A DNA stretch of 64,000 bases from Prinsepia uniflora (taxonomy: Eukaryota; Streptophyta; Magnoliopsida; Rosales; Rosaceae). The position numbers and the translations under genes were made by a program. Within the stretch, counting starts at the first letter, position 1; the number at the start of each line of letters is the position of its first letter. The notes beneath the pieces were generated by a model, which saw only the letters and a list, made by a program, of their open reading frames with translations, was not told where the DNA came from and ran no database searches. The stretch is from contig CM064873.1 of the NCBI GenBank assembly GCA_032719365.1, positions 33,023,742 through 33,087,741 of the forward strand, read 5' to 3'. Below are positions 20,414 through 34,365 of the stretch, one piece after another.

Positions 20414-21463
20414 TTGTGTATCCACTTTAATGATTATATATATACATGTCCCGAGTAGGGTTTGCTTTTCCTAGCCCCGATTACTAATCCAAAACCTACA
20501 ATGTGAATAACAAGGTTTCGTAATTTGACAAGGATTGTGCTTCCCTTTTTTTAATCTTTCTTTCAATACAATAACATTGAAGCAGGGAGAATATCTAGGC
20601 ACATAAAGAGGGAGCCACTAGCTTACGAAGTATCAAATCTGAGGTAGATATATGACCAATAAAAAAGGCATGGAATTTGGGGAAAAAAAATCGGAATTTC
20701 AAAAATCTTATGAACCAATTCCCTTATTTAAATTAATAAATACAGAAATTTAGATATTGCAAGATAAAACATGAAATTTGAATGCCCCAAATTCCCGCAT
20801 TATCCATGTTTAATTTCATTCTAATTTCATGTTATCGAAAAAAAACACTTCACAAATTCTAAAAATTATTTTACATCAATTTCAGTACTATTTTAAAAAT
20901 TCCTTACAATCTTAACTTGGTGGTCAATTACCATTTCTAGAAAATTCATGGACAAAATTTGAACATTTTCTTTTAGTCTAACTTGGTTCGTTTCGTACTG
21001 TTGTTTTCAAAATGGACAACTACACCTTGATTTTCTCTTTTTACTTTCTTAATTTCCTAAATTCTATTCGGGTATTTTCAAACTCTATTCTATCCGGAAC
21101 ATGAGAATCAAATAACAAGCAGTAGAAAGATGTACATCTTTTGATCTTTTAAGACACTAGTTAAACAAACATTTCTCCTTTGGGGCTTAAAAATAACGAT
21201 GTATAAAACATGTTTGTTATTTCCAAAGGGGCACCAAGTTGATGCAAAATGTGTAAATCATTAATCTCTTTGATTGACTCTGCTACGGTGGGTTCCCAAT
21301 TCCCAGGCATTTATAAATTCATTCCTGCTTGAAACCAATGAACACTGAAAAGCAAAAGTTACAGCCTATTTCACAATATACACAAATTGGGAAATTACAT
21401 AGAAGGGTAACAAGTTACAGCCAGGTCTCCATAGCATGAGAAAGTTATATCGTCAATCAAGTT
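20410..21463. other. Intergenic and 3' flank of RABF1
   Basis: AT-rich sequence without recognisable genes. The portion nearest 21463 would contain the RABF1 3' UTR. No clear polyadenylation site can be assigned by eye. Confidence 0.5.
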
Positions 21464-24355
<2,892 letters not shown>

Positions 24356-24560
24356 TGCGATTTGCGAGCCTCTGATATTCTTAGGGTTGGATATGCAACT
24401 GTCAATTAACGTTGCACGTGTATAGATGTACGTATGATAAGTGCGTCTAGGGTTTATACGGAGCGGAGGAGAGGAAAGGTGATTGAATTGCAGAGACGGT
24501 TACTTTCTTGGAGCTGAAAGTGTAGGTCAATTTGTGCCACCAACTTCATAAGCAACGACT
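24356..24560 (-). promoter_or_regulatory. Presumed RABF1 5' UTR and proximal promoter
   Basis: This is the sequence immediately upstream of the RABF1 start. It includes ACGTGTA near 24415 and GTACGT near 24430. No unambiguous TATA box is visible, so the transcription start is not placed. Confidence 0.4.
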
Positions 24561-24562
24561 CA

Positions 24563-24608
<46 letters not shown>
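24563..24608. repeat. (ATT)n microsatellite upstream of RABF1
   Basis: A near-perfect ATT trinucleotide run of about 46 bp. Confidence 0.92.
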
Positions 24609-24944
24609 TTAATTTTTGAGCAAAGAACAATGACTACATTATTATACGTAGAATGTACTACAACAAGTAGCTGTTTATAACAAATTTTTGTAGTTTTTAA
24701 GGGATCGAATTTTACAAACTCACTTATTGAATTTCATAGATTTTTAAGGAATTAATAATAAAATTATATAAAATTACGTGAATGATTTTCATAGAATTCT
24801 ATATTGATGAATTTTAAATAATATAAGAAATTTAATTAAAAAAATAGAATTTTGAAATTTTTATATATTGATGGTCTTGCTTGGATTGATAAAAATTGAA
24901 ATTTAGAAATTACAAAAAATAAAATAAACTAAGAATTTAGATGC
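24609..24944. other. AT-rich intergenic stretch
   Basis: No coding sequence is recognised. It separates the RABF1 promoter side from the 3' end of the LINE. Confidence 0.5.
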
Positions 24945-27870
24945 CCTATACCAAGAGGTTTATTCGCCTCATACCAATCTTTGGAGAACCGATAAATAAT
25001 GTTCTGAGGCCATGGGGGAGGTTCATGTCCATCATTAAAGATGAACTCGTTTCTCCACTACCAGCAAAACCACAAAGCGGAAGCGAAAGTCAAGTACCAA
25101 GGGATGCCTGAAGAGTCACAATACTTGGAATGCAGGTTGATGGATAACCATATTTTGAAGTCTAGAGCAAATGAATGGATTACAACATGAGGGGGACCAA
25201 TGACATTCCATATAGCAAGAGCATGAGGGCAATACTTGAAGAGATGGTCAAGATTTTTCTCAGTAGAAGGGCACCTAGAACATCTTGTGTATGTCATAAG
25301 GCCTCTGTTCCAATGTTGCAAGTTAGTCAAAAGTTTCCCGTGACCAATTGTCCACAAGAAATTTTTTTAACTCAGGAGGGATGTTTAGACCCCAAATAAA
25401 ATCCCAAATCCAATGTTGATTGGCATCATTATCAAACATCGATAAATGAGCAGATTTTATAGAGAAGGAACATGATCTAGTTAGATCCCAAATGATCATA
25501 TCGCCTCTGTTATCATCAAAGCTGATATGGTTAGCAAAGATGCGACCCACCACCTCATTGGGGAGATACTGATTTAGGAGGTCCAGATTCCAGCCAGAAG
25601 ATGAGTAGAGATCCCTTACCTTCATATTCAACATAGACGTAACAAGGGGGGAAGAAGCATACTCAATAATAGCTCCACCGCCAAGCCAATTGTCATTCCA
25701 GAAGTTTACATGGTTTCCAGAACGCAGTCTCCATCTTACCCCATTTTTAAGAATTTTGGCCCCAAAAAGGATACTTATCTAGTTTGAGGAGTAATTTGTG
25801 GTCTAACTATCAGTGACCTCCAAGATATTAGAGGTTCTTAGGTACTTCTTGCTCAGAGTTTGCACTCAAAGACCTTGATTATTTTGCACCAAATTCCAAC
25901 CTGATTTAGCAAGCAGAGCCTGATTCATCCAGTGAGCCTTTTTAAGACCCAACCTACCAAAGCATTTAGGTTTACAGACTTTCTCCTAGTTGACTAGGTG
26001 GATTTCAGCCTTATCGTCGGAATGGCCCCAGAGGAAATTCTGTTCAACTTGTCTAGTCTATCACATAAAGACGTGGGTAGCTTAGTAATTTGCATAGCGT
26101 ATAACAAAATAGCTGCAACAACTGATTGAAGGTACACCAACCGACCAGAAAAAGACAAGGTGTGACATTTCTAGCTTACAAGCCCCATTTGAACTTTGTC
26201 CACAATACTGCTATAGGTTTCCTTAGTAACTCTAGAATGTAACAGAGGCACACTAAGATAGTTACCTAGATTGGAAGTGAGGGAAGAACCATATATACTA
26301 GCAATTTCAGAAGCTTTGTGTCTGGAGATGTTAGGAGAACTAAACATCCGAGATTTTTCAAAGCTAACACGCTAACCCGAGGCCTTGCAGAAGGTATCCA
26401 GACAGTTCTTCAACACATTAGCCTGTTTCGTACTTGCCTCAGCAAAAATGATTATGTCATCTGCAAAGAAAAGATGGGAAATAGCATGACCATCCTTCGA
26501 GATCCTCACAGGTTTCCAACTTTTCTCAATCACACATTGGTTTATGATATGAGAGAGTTTTTCCATGCATAGCACAAAAAGATAAGGGGAAAGAGGGTCC
26601 TCTTGTCTTATGCCGCACCCAGGAGTAATAATATTGGTGAGTTCATCATTCACAATAACATTGTAGTTTACTGAGGAAATGCACTGCATAATCAGCTCCA
26701 AAAGCTTCCCGATTAGACCGATCTCCAAAAGCACCTCATTAATGAAATGCCACTGTAGTCTGTCATAGGCTTTAGATAGGTCTATTTTCCAAGCAATGTA
26801 GCCTTCTTGCTGGTAGCCGATTTATATTTATGGAGGACTTCCTGAGCAATTATAACATTATCATTCATTTTCCTACCAGGAACAAAACTAACTTGTGTAG
26901 GACTCACATGCTTCCCTATGAGCGGCCTGATCTTCCCGACGATGAGTTTAGAAATGGTCTTGTAGATGGTGGAGCAGAGTCTGATCGGCCTCATATGGGT
27001 CATACTAACAAGACTATCAACTTTGGGAATAAGAGAGATAAGAGTACTATTCATCCTAGAAGGCAAGGTGCCAGAGGCAAAACAAAATTTCACAATCTCA
27101 CACACATCTTATCGACAGACAGGCCAAAAGTTTTGGTAAAATCGAGCTAGAATTCCATACGGTCCCAAAGCTTTTAGACTCCCAATGGCAAACATACAGT
27201 TTTTCATATCCGCATCAGTAATTCCACTAGAGAGGATATCCAAATCATCATTGTTAAGAATCGGGAAGAGACGGGGAAGAGAGAAAAAATTCCCTCTATC
27301 TGGAGCAAGAGAAAAAAGATCTTAGAAATAGTTAGTGACCAATACCTTCAATTGCTCTTTATCAGAAACCCACTCCCCAACATCATTGTTGCGACCTTCA
27401 ATCTTATTTCTCCTTCTTCTAACAAGGGTGGACAGATGGAAGAATTTCGTGTTTCGATCACCCTCTAACCAAGTATTTCTAGACTTCTGCAGCTAGAAAA
27501 CCTCTTCCTGGTCAAGAATGGCATTATATTCACATACCAGCTGTTTTTCCAAATCAATAAAGAATGGGATGTGTCTAAGGCAAAGAGCCCTTTTGATTTC
27601 TTCAATCCTAGCAATAATTCTTCTTTTCCTTTTGAACAGACACCCAAACACATTCTTATTCCACCCGTGTAGAGCAGAGGCAATGAAAGCAGACTTAGAA
27701 CTAGCATCCCCGGAGGCCAAAGACCACTGATCCTCACAAACTGCCCAAACTTAGGATGAGAAAACCACATAGCTTGGAATCTGAAAGGCTTCAAATTCGG
27801 ATTGGAGATATGGGATGAATGCAAACCAATAAGTATGGGCCAATTCAAACTCTGCCTCTGAAGGTTGAGA
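24945..27870 (-). mobile_element. 5'-truncated L1-type LINE (RT and C-terminal domain)
   Basis: On the minus strand, broken frames give the order of a plant L1 ORF2. The tail of the endonuclease-RT linker comes first (27465-27848, with KPFRFQAMWF). The RT follows, with RPIRLCSTIYKTISK and FVPGRKMNDNVIIAQE (26782-27105), GIRQEDPLSPYLFVL and the catalytic FFADDIIIF (26372-26734). A C-terminal zinc-binding domain with CSRCPSTEKNLDHLFKYCPHA ends the protein (25058-25357). Nearly all of the endonuclease is missing, which fits 5' truncation during reverse transcription. Several frameshifts and stops are present. Its left limit is approximate, because no clean poly-A tail (poly-T on plus) or target duplication was found. 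Confidence 0.87.
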
Positions 27871-27991
27871 TGCTTGCAAGGCCTCCATTAATTTTTGTCA
27901 CTTTCTCACAGTCTAAATACACCCTAATCGCTCATCATCAACATTTTACTCATACATTTGATCTCCAAAAATCTCAAATTCTTCTTCAACC

Positions 27992-28609
27992 ATGTCGATA
28001 GCCAGTCAGCCTAGTCAGGTTATCAAGTGTAAAGGTAAACTCACAACTCTGCCACCATTTCGTCTCTTTGATAATAGGTATTGCTCGATATATCGTCTTT
28101 CTGATAAACTTTTGTTTTTATTCCTACCCATTGTTGGCTTCTCTATTTTTGATCATTTTTATTATTTTTGTGTCAGACATCAACCTTGATATTTCTCCAT
28201 CAATTATCTGATGTCAATGAATGATGATGATTGTCATCGACTTTAATTTATATTTTCCTTGATTTTATAAATCTCAGTTTAAAAAAGTCGTAAAAATATG
28301 GGAAAAGAAAGGTATAATTAGTTAATTGTTTAGATAGTGCACTCAAGCATCATTTAAATGAATTTATGTTTGTACCAATGCAACACGTGTTGATTTCATG
28401 AGAATAAGTTTGTGAAGGTAGATTGTAGTTGGTTTTATTGTTACTGATGGTATTGGCATTTGTGGATTCTAGTTGCGGTGGCTTGGGAAGCAAGGAAGCC
28501 ATTGTCAATCGAGGAGGTGTTGGTGGCAACACCACAAAAACTAGAAGTTCGCTTGAAGATCCTCGTCAATTCACTTTGCCACACTGATATCTGCTTCTGG
28601 GAAGCCAAA
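27992..28609 (+). pseudogene. Alcohol dehydrogenase (class P type) 5' fragment, two exons
   Basis: Exon 1 (27992-28034, MSIASQPSQVIKCK) and exon 2 (28473-28609) join across a GT-AG intron in frame to give 60 residues. Exon 2 carries AVAWEARKPLSIEEV and the segment NSLCHTDICFWEAK, in which Cys50 corresponds to the first catalytic zinc ligand of zinc-dependent alcohol dehydrogenases. The intron position agrees with plant ADH genes as I know them. The expected third exon, with the GHE motif and structural zinc cysteines, does not follow within the next 1.3 kb, so this is a truncated piece. It lies about 120 bp from the truncated LINE end. The two exons have no stops, so the loss may be recent or the fragment may be captured. 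Confidence 0.8.
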
Positions 28610-29909
28610 GTAAATTCTCACTTTTTAACTTTTACTATCATCATAGTCGAATTAGGGGCATTTCAAATGCTCTATGCGACAGCGACCTCTGGCCCCTTCA
28701 GTCCGTGCAGCTTGCGAAATCTTCGCTATGATCTTGGTGTTTCAGGCCAGTTTTTATACTGCTTTATAATTTCAAATGTTAAAATTTGTTTTATTTCATC
28801 TGGTTTATCTGCATTTTATTCATATTAGTTGTAGGACCAATACATAAAATTTTACGATTTTATTACCAGCTTTTTTATAGAGTTGATAGCCAGTTCTGGA
28901 TTTCACAAATTAATTGTTGCAATATCTCCATTTGATATTCATCAAGTTAAGCGAATTCCTCCAAGATTACAACTTACAAGGTAGAGAGCGCTTAAAGATA
29001 TTTGAGAGAGCGAAGCAACCACCAAAGCTACTTTCCGCCAAACAAGCCTCAAGCCATTTATGAGGTAATATCTCTTTCTAAGCTTTATTTTGTTTTGTTG
29101 AATTCTTTAATTTAGTTTTGTTCTTAGTATTTAGGATTCTTCCAATCTTCAAAAATCGTAAATGTCGTTTTATGTTTGGTTCTTAAGAAATTAATTTAAA
29201 TATATGGAATATCATACTTTCCTACATTATTTTCTCACCTTGCCAAACACACCTACTATTTTATGTCTATCATTGTTATTAATTTTTAAAGGAATATACT
29301 TTGCTTTTGGAATGGAATGTTGTTTAGGCTATTCATGTGATTTGATTTCTTTGGTTTCAATAATTTTTGAGATGTGGCATTTTGTTAGAAAATCTTGGCA
29401 ATTTGACATCAGAACGACAGTGTTACAGAGGAACTAAGGCAGGTGCAGAACAAACGAACGGATTGAGGAAGCATCGTATATACAAATACTGTGTTCGGTT
29501 ATTATAAATGATAGGGAGCTGATACAAAAAAGAAACTGAGTAATCAAGTCTTTTGTATTAGTGTTATACAATTGCGCTAATGTGATCAAGGGGCTTATTC
29601 TCTTGAAGGCCTGATATTATAGGTTTGTTAGCTTTCAATTTCTTCTGATACTCGTTATTATTCTTTCTTTGTGTTGGAATAGTTTGAACTATGAAACCTT
29701 GGAAGATTGGTTGGCATGTTAGGACTATCAAAATGGGTCCTTTCGTGTGGCAGAAAACATTGACTTAATGGTGATATGTTAAACTTGCTCACTTGAATTA
29801 CTATTATAAAGTGGCGGCGGGAAGCAAATGGAAAAAAAATATTTCATGTTATTACGTGTGTAAAGTAGTGCGGGTGCCCGTGTTTTATATTTCCCAAATT
29901 TTGCATAGC
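28610..29909. other. Unassigned stretch after the ADH fragment
   Basis: No family is recognised. Two short coding-like phrases occur on the plus strand: one at about 28645-28720 and one at about 28910-28985 (LIVAISPFDIHQVKRIPP). Neither joins to ADH, and both meet stops soon after. They could be exons of an unrelated decayed gene. Confidence 0.4.
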
Positions 29910-29914
29910 ATATA

Positions 29915-31324
29915 TGTCAGGATCCACCCCGGTTTCACCCCGAAAACCGAGGTAAACCCTGCTCCCGTCTGACACCCCGACACAAAACCAAAGTAATCTC
30001 ACTCGAAGCCACCAAAGTACTCAGTCAGACGCAGGAGAAACTATACAAATCATCCCGAAGTTAAAGTTTACAGAGCATAGTACTAACTACCAAAGAAAGA
30101 AAACCGGTAACTAGCTACACGCACACGGAAAATCTAAAGTACTCCGGGGTCACTTCTATGCCTTCGACGCTGCCTTGACGTCAAAACCCCGCGCTAGCTC
30201 TACGACCTGGAGGGCAATTAAAACCAAAAAGTGTGAGTGGACCATAAAGAATAAAAGTTTCAAAACCATTTTATACGAAAACAGGGTTTGGCCCTCCGTT
30301 TTGAAATCACATGCATAACCTAGTTACCAAAAGCAGTTATAGATCACATAAAGATCATCATAAAAACATTTTGCAGAATCATCAAATAAAACAGTTCTAA
30401 AAATCATGTCATAAGCATCATAAAACCGTATCACGAAACATAATACCAAGCCATCATTATCCAATCAAACCTGCTGGACCTATCCGAGTCTTTAAACTCC
30501 CGAGTCTTTAAACTCAATTCAGGCCTCAATAATATCCGAGTCTTTAAACTCCCGAGTCTTTAAACTCAACAGGCCTACGGGGGAAATATCAATGTATCCG
30601 AGTCTTTAAACTCCCGAGTCTTTAAACTCAATCCGGGTTTTTAAACCCAATCCGGGCCCGTCCCCCATCAATCACAATATCCGGGTCTTTAAACCCAATA
30701 ACCAGATCCAGCAAATCCAATCAAAACCATTTGAAAACCATTCCGAAATCCATATCCAAACCCGAATCCGAAATCACCGGTCCGAAGCCCTTCCGGTATC
30801 CCGAACCGTCATTCCGAACCCAAATCCCGAAATCCACTTTTCAACTTTAAAACCAAATCTCGCTTTCCGAAATCTGATTTTAAAACCGAAAACCTTGATC
30901 TTCAAAATCATGTTCCAAAACTCCGTTATAATCATTGGAAACCTTTTATCATTTGAAATCCCAAATCATAACATCAAAATCAGAATTCCAAATTTCCTCG
31001 TAAAATGTGCCAAATACGTACTCTCTCGAAAAACGTGCAATTATAGAAAACCAATATAGCATATTCAATAATCATGAAATCACATATAAAACCATAAAAC
31101 AAGTAATTAAAAGCAGTTATGCATGCTCAAGTTAAGAGAAAGGGTCCATTCACTGATACCGAGCCCTCAATCGCGTCCCGAACGTCTCGTACGTTCTTCA
31201 GCTTCCTCGGGAAGTCCCGATCCTGTCAACAATCACTGAAGTACGTTACTAACACGTCTACGAAGGTTCACCTAATTTTCCCCAAAAATCCCCGGGTCCT
31301 AAACGTAACGAACCGAAACCCTAA
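29915..31324 (-). mobile_element. Solo LTR S4, left part; target duplication ATATA
   Basis: The plus strand begins TGTCAGGATCCACCCCGG at 29915. The flank ATATA (29910-29914) is repeated at 48094-48098 beyond the right part (46629-48093). The two parts join at the CCTAA duplication of the nested chromovirus and together match S3 (14119-17192) along their length. It includes a GAGTCTTTAAACTC array at about 30484-30690 and GTGAGTGGAC at 30232. Confidence 0.9.
30484..30695. repeat. GAGTCTTTAAACTC / GGGTTTTTAAACCC array (S4)
   Basis: Six GAGTCTTTAAACTC modules are followed by two GGGT...ACCC variants, in the same order and pairing as in S3. Confidence 0.85.
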
Positions 31325-31921
31325 TGACAGGACCCACGCCGATTATCGCATCGATAATCGGGAAGCATCCTGCTCCCGTCTGACGATCGAATCCAAAAGA
31401 CCGGAAAACCAAATAATATTACAACACACCCATTGTCAGACCAGGGAGATTAAACAAATACAACCGACTGGACCTCAAGTCCTTAGTTTCACAGAGCGTA
31501 ATATTACAAAACAAGTTAAAGAACAAATCCTACTCTGTGAACTACTACTCCGCAACGGAAAACTTTATGCCTCTGCCTCTGCCTCGGCGCTAGCCCCCGA
31601 ACTTGTACCACGACCTGGAGGGCAGTTAAAACAACAAAGTGTGAGTGAACCGAAACAAAGGTTTGCAGAAAAAAAGTTTAATGAAGTCGGGGTTCGCCCT
31701 CCAGTTTTATAACACGCATGCATAACCAGATATTCAAAAACCGCGTATTAACATTTGAAAACTATTTTTCCGAAACACATGTAAAACGTTACAGAAAAAC
31801 CATCACAACTCGTGTAAAATAATATAATATTACCAAAATCCAGAATTGTCATTTGCAACATCATTTACGCAAACCAAGTAAAAAGTGAATAAATAATCAC
31901 AATTAAGCCGTTGGATCCATC

Positions 31922-32130
31922 CGAGTCTTTAAACTCAATATCAGGCCTTCCCTGGATATCAATGAGTCTTTAAACTCAAAACATAATCAATAGGTCTCGG
32001 GGGTATCACCATAACCGAGTCTTTAAACTCACGAGTCTTTAAACTCAATTTACCGGGCCTGCCCCCGTCATCAATGAACCGGGTCTTTAAACCCAAAATC
32101 AGATCCAACAATTAACCGGGTCTTTAAACC
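31922..32130. repeat. GAGTCTTTAAACTC / GGGTCTTTAAACCC array (chromovirus 3' LTR)
   Basis: Both arm types are present in one LTR: GAGT/ACTC modules near 31922, 31964, 32017 and 32033, and GGGT/ACCC modules near 32082 and 32118. Confidence 0.85.
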
Positions 32131-34176
32131 CAAAACCATTTATAAACACAATAAGCCAGGATTCAACACGATCCGTTTTCCAAAAATCATTTTGAAATCA
32201 TATCTTTTCATAATAGGACTTATGTCCGAATTCACATGCAAATTCCAAAACATGCAATTCCCGAAGGTCACTTCACAAATATAATCAAAACATCATAAAT
32301 ACGTAACATGCATAATCATATCCAAATACTTCATCAAAACATCATTCATGCATAGGCGAAAACCGTCACCTCGAAATACGTGAAATACGATATTTATCTC
32401 GAAAAGCGTGAAATCACGTAAAACCGAAATAGCGTATTTATCATCATAAAATTATGAGTGAAAACACAAGATAATTAAGTAAAATAGTCATGCATGCACA
32501 GTTTGGAAATCAAAAGTCCACTCACGGTTTTAGGACGCGTCAATCGCGCCCCATGCGCTCCTCAGTAGCTTCGGAAATGTCCGGGCCTGTAAAAACGTAC
32601 AAGGAGGGTTACAATCATCCTCAAATAGCTCGTATGATTTTCCCTAATTTTTCCGGATTTTTCAACGAAATAAACCTTAAGGACCTAAACTTCCGAACTC
32701 CCGAAATTATCCCGAACGATTCCTGATCGACTCGAATCCTAAAGGTAAAATGTTAAAAACATTAAAAGGAAGAAAACCTCAGTTGACCGTGATCGGAGAG
32801 AACCTTACACGCGCCGTCACGCGCCGCGCAAAGTGGCTGCGCGTGTAGGCCACGCGCTTGCTACAGTGTCACCATCTTCACCCGACTACTGTTATTCGGA
32901 TCTTCAACCCGCGTGTTCAACCCGTCCAATTAACCATCAATTCCTACTTAATTTCCTTCGTTCTTGATCCTAACATGTTCTATAATCAATCAATTGGAGT
33001 TCTAGATCACTTAACTACTTCGACAAGCCCCAAATCGATGAACTCAGACCCGAACAGTCGAACGGGTCATCACCTAGAACTCACCCAAAACAGTTCCATT
33101 ATCCAATTAACTTCACAAGTAGCTTAAGGGGACCTAGACGAACCATAACATCCAACCAATTAACCTAATACTAACCTGGAAGTAGCCGTCCTCAAGTTGG
33201 AAAATTCTCAGAACCAGGGAACTCAGTTCTTGGCCAATTCGTGAGTGATGTCCTTCGAAATCGATGTGGTCGGTTTCCTATTGCTCCCAGAAGACTCAAT
33301 CAGTGGTTAGTTTTGTCCAGTAAGCCGTATAAATCAAACTTGGATTTTTCCCTCCAACTGGTTTTTCTCTTACCTGGAGCTTGGGTTCCTGAGCAATGCT
33401 TAGCCCAAACTCTTCAACTCTTGCACGACTGTGTTTCTGTCACTCCCAGAAATCTCCCTCAGTGTTTAGATTGGTCCCTCAACCCGTAGAAATCGAATTC
33501 TGAGTTTTCCCCCCAAAAACCCGAAAATGTTTCCTTCACGGTTTCTCTCAATCCCTCCCAGTCTCTCCACAGCAGAACGATTCCAAATGAACTCCCAGAC
33601 TCAAAGGCACACCGTTAATCGATCAATGCGGCCAGCAACCCGTGGGAGACACTCTGAAGTCTCTGAAAACGGTTTCCCGCAAACACAGAAACCATGGCCA
33701 TTATTTACTCCTCCCGTGCTCTGAACACTGCCCAACCAAGCTCCCACTAACTCAAATCACAAAAACTAATCATCTAATCAATCCACTACTACCTTAAACA
33801 ATTTGCACGCTCAAGACATTCACGGCATGGCCGTGCAGGCGGTGCGCACTCTGTTTTTCACGGTGGTGAACAGTAATCGCCGTGTAAAAAGACCAAAATG
33901 CCCTCAGGGCAATAATTACCAAAATGCCCTCCAACTTCCGTGACCCGTAACCCGTAACTCGATCGTCCGATGTCTGTTTCACGCGTGCCACTTATCGTTG
34001 TACTCGGGGCGTCGAGACGAACCTAACGGTCTTCGAGTCATGTGAAAACCAAATGTCAAACAAAAAGTCAACTTTTTCCCCTATAACGTCCAAATTACGA
34101 TAATGCCCCTGAGCTTCCGAACGTCATAACTTTCACCCTGTTCGTCCGAATTGGATGTGCCACCTGTCTATGAACT

Positions 34177-34200
34177 TGTGACGTCCCGAACTACGTCACG
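34177..34200. promoter_or_regulatory. TGACGT palindrome in LTR U3 (chromovirus 3' LTR)
   Basis: TGTGACGT, CCCGAACT, ACGTCACG. One mismatch is present in the outermost base pair; both TGACGT cores are intact. Confidence 0.55.
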
Positions 34201-34331
34201 ATCATCGATCAACGTCCGTTCGACCCCCCAACCAAAAAGTTAGCAATTTGACCATATGAATCACAAGGGTAAAACGTCATTTTATTCAATATTTCACAAT
34301 ATTACATTTTTCGAATTTCCGGGGCGTTACA

Positions 34332-34347
34332 ATCTCCCCCCCTTAAG
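34332..34347 (-). other. Polypurine tract of the chromovirus
   Basis: The minus strand reads CTTAAGGGGGGGGAGAT directly against the LTR start TGTAACGCCCC. It establishes which way round this whole group of LTRs reads. Confidence 0.88.
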
Positions 34348-34365
34348 AAATTTCGTCCCGAAATT

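Larger units (their letters stand above)
31325..34331 (-). repeat. 3' LTR of the chromovirus (3007 bp)
   Basis: The plus strand begins TGACAGGACCCACGCC and ends CCGGGGCGTTACA, next to the purine tract. It contains a GAGTCTTTAAACTC / GGGTCTTTAAACCC array (31922-32130) and a TGACGT palindrome (34177-34200). Confidence 0.93.

Noticed and set aside
28910..29065. Possible third exon of the ADH fragment
   Set aside because: The peptide lacks the GHE motif and structural zinc cysteines expected in the next ADH exons and meets stops quickly.
31119..31712. A 197-codon open frame spanning the S4/chromovirus boundary
   Set aside because: It crosses a transposon junction (31324/31325), so it cannot be an evolved gene, and the peptide has no recognisable domain.
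33241..33489. An 82-codon open frame identical in peptide to one at 45539-45787
   Set aside because: Both are the same position in the two LTRs of one young element. Identity reflects recent insertion, not protein selection. No domain is recognisable.
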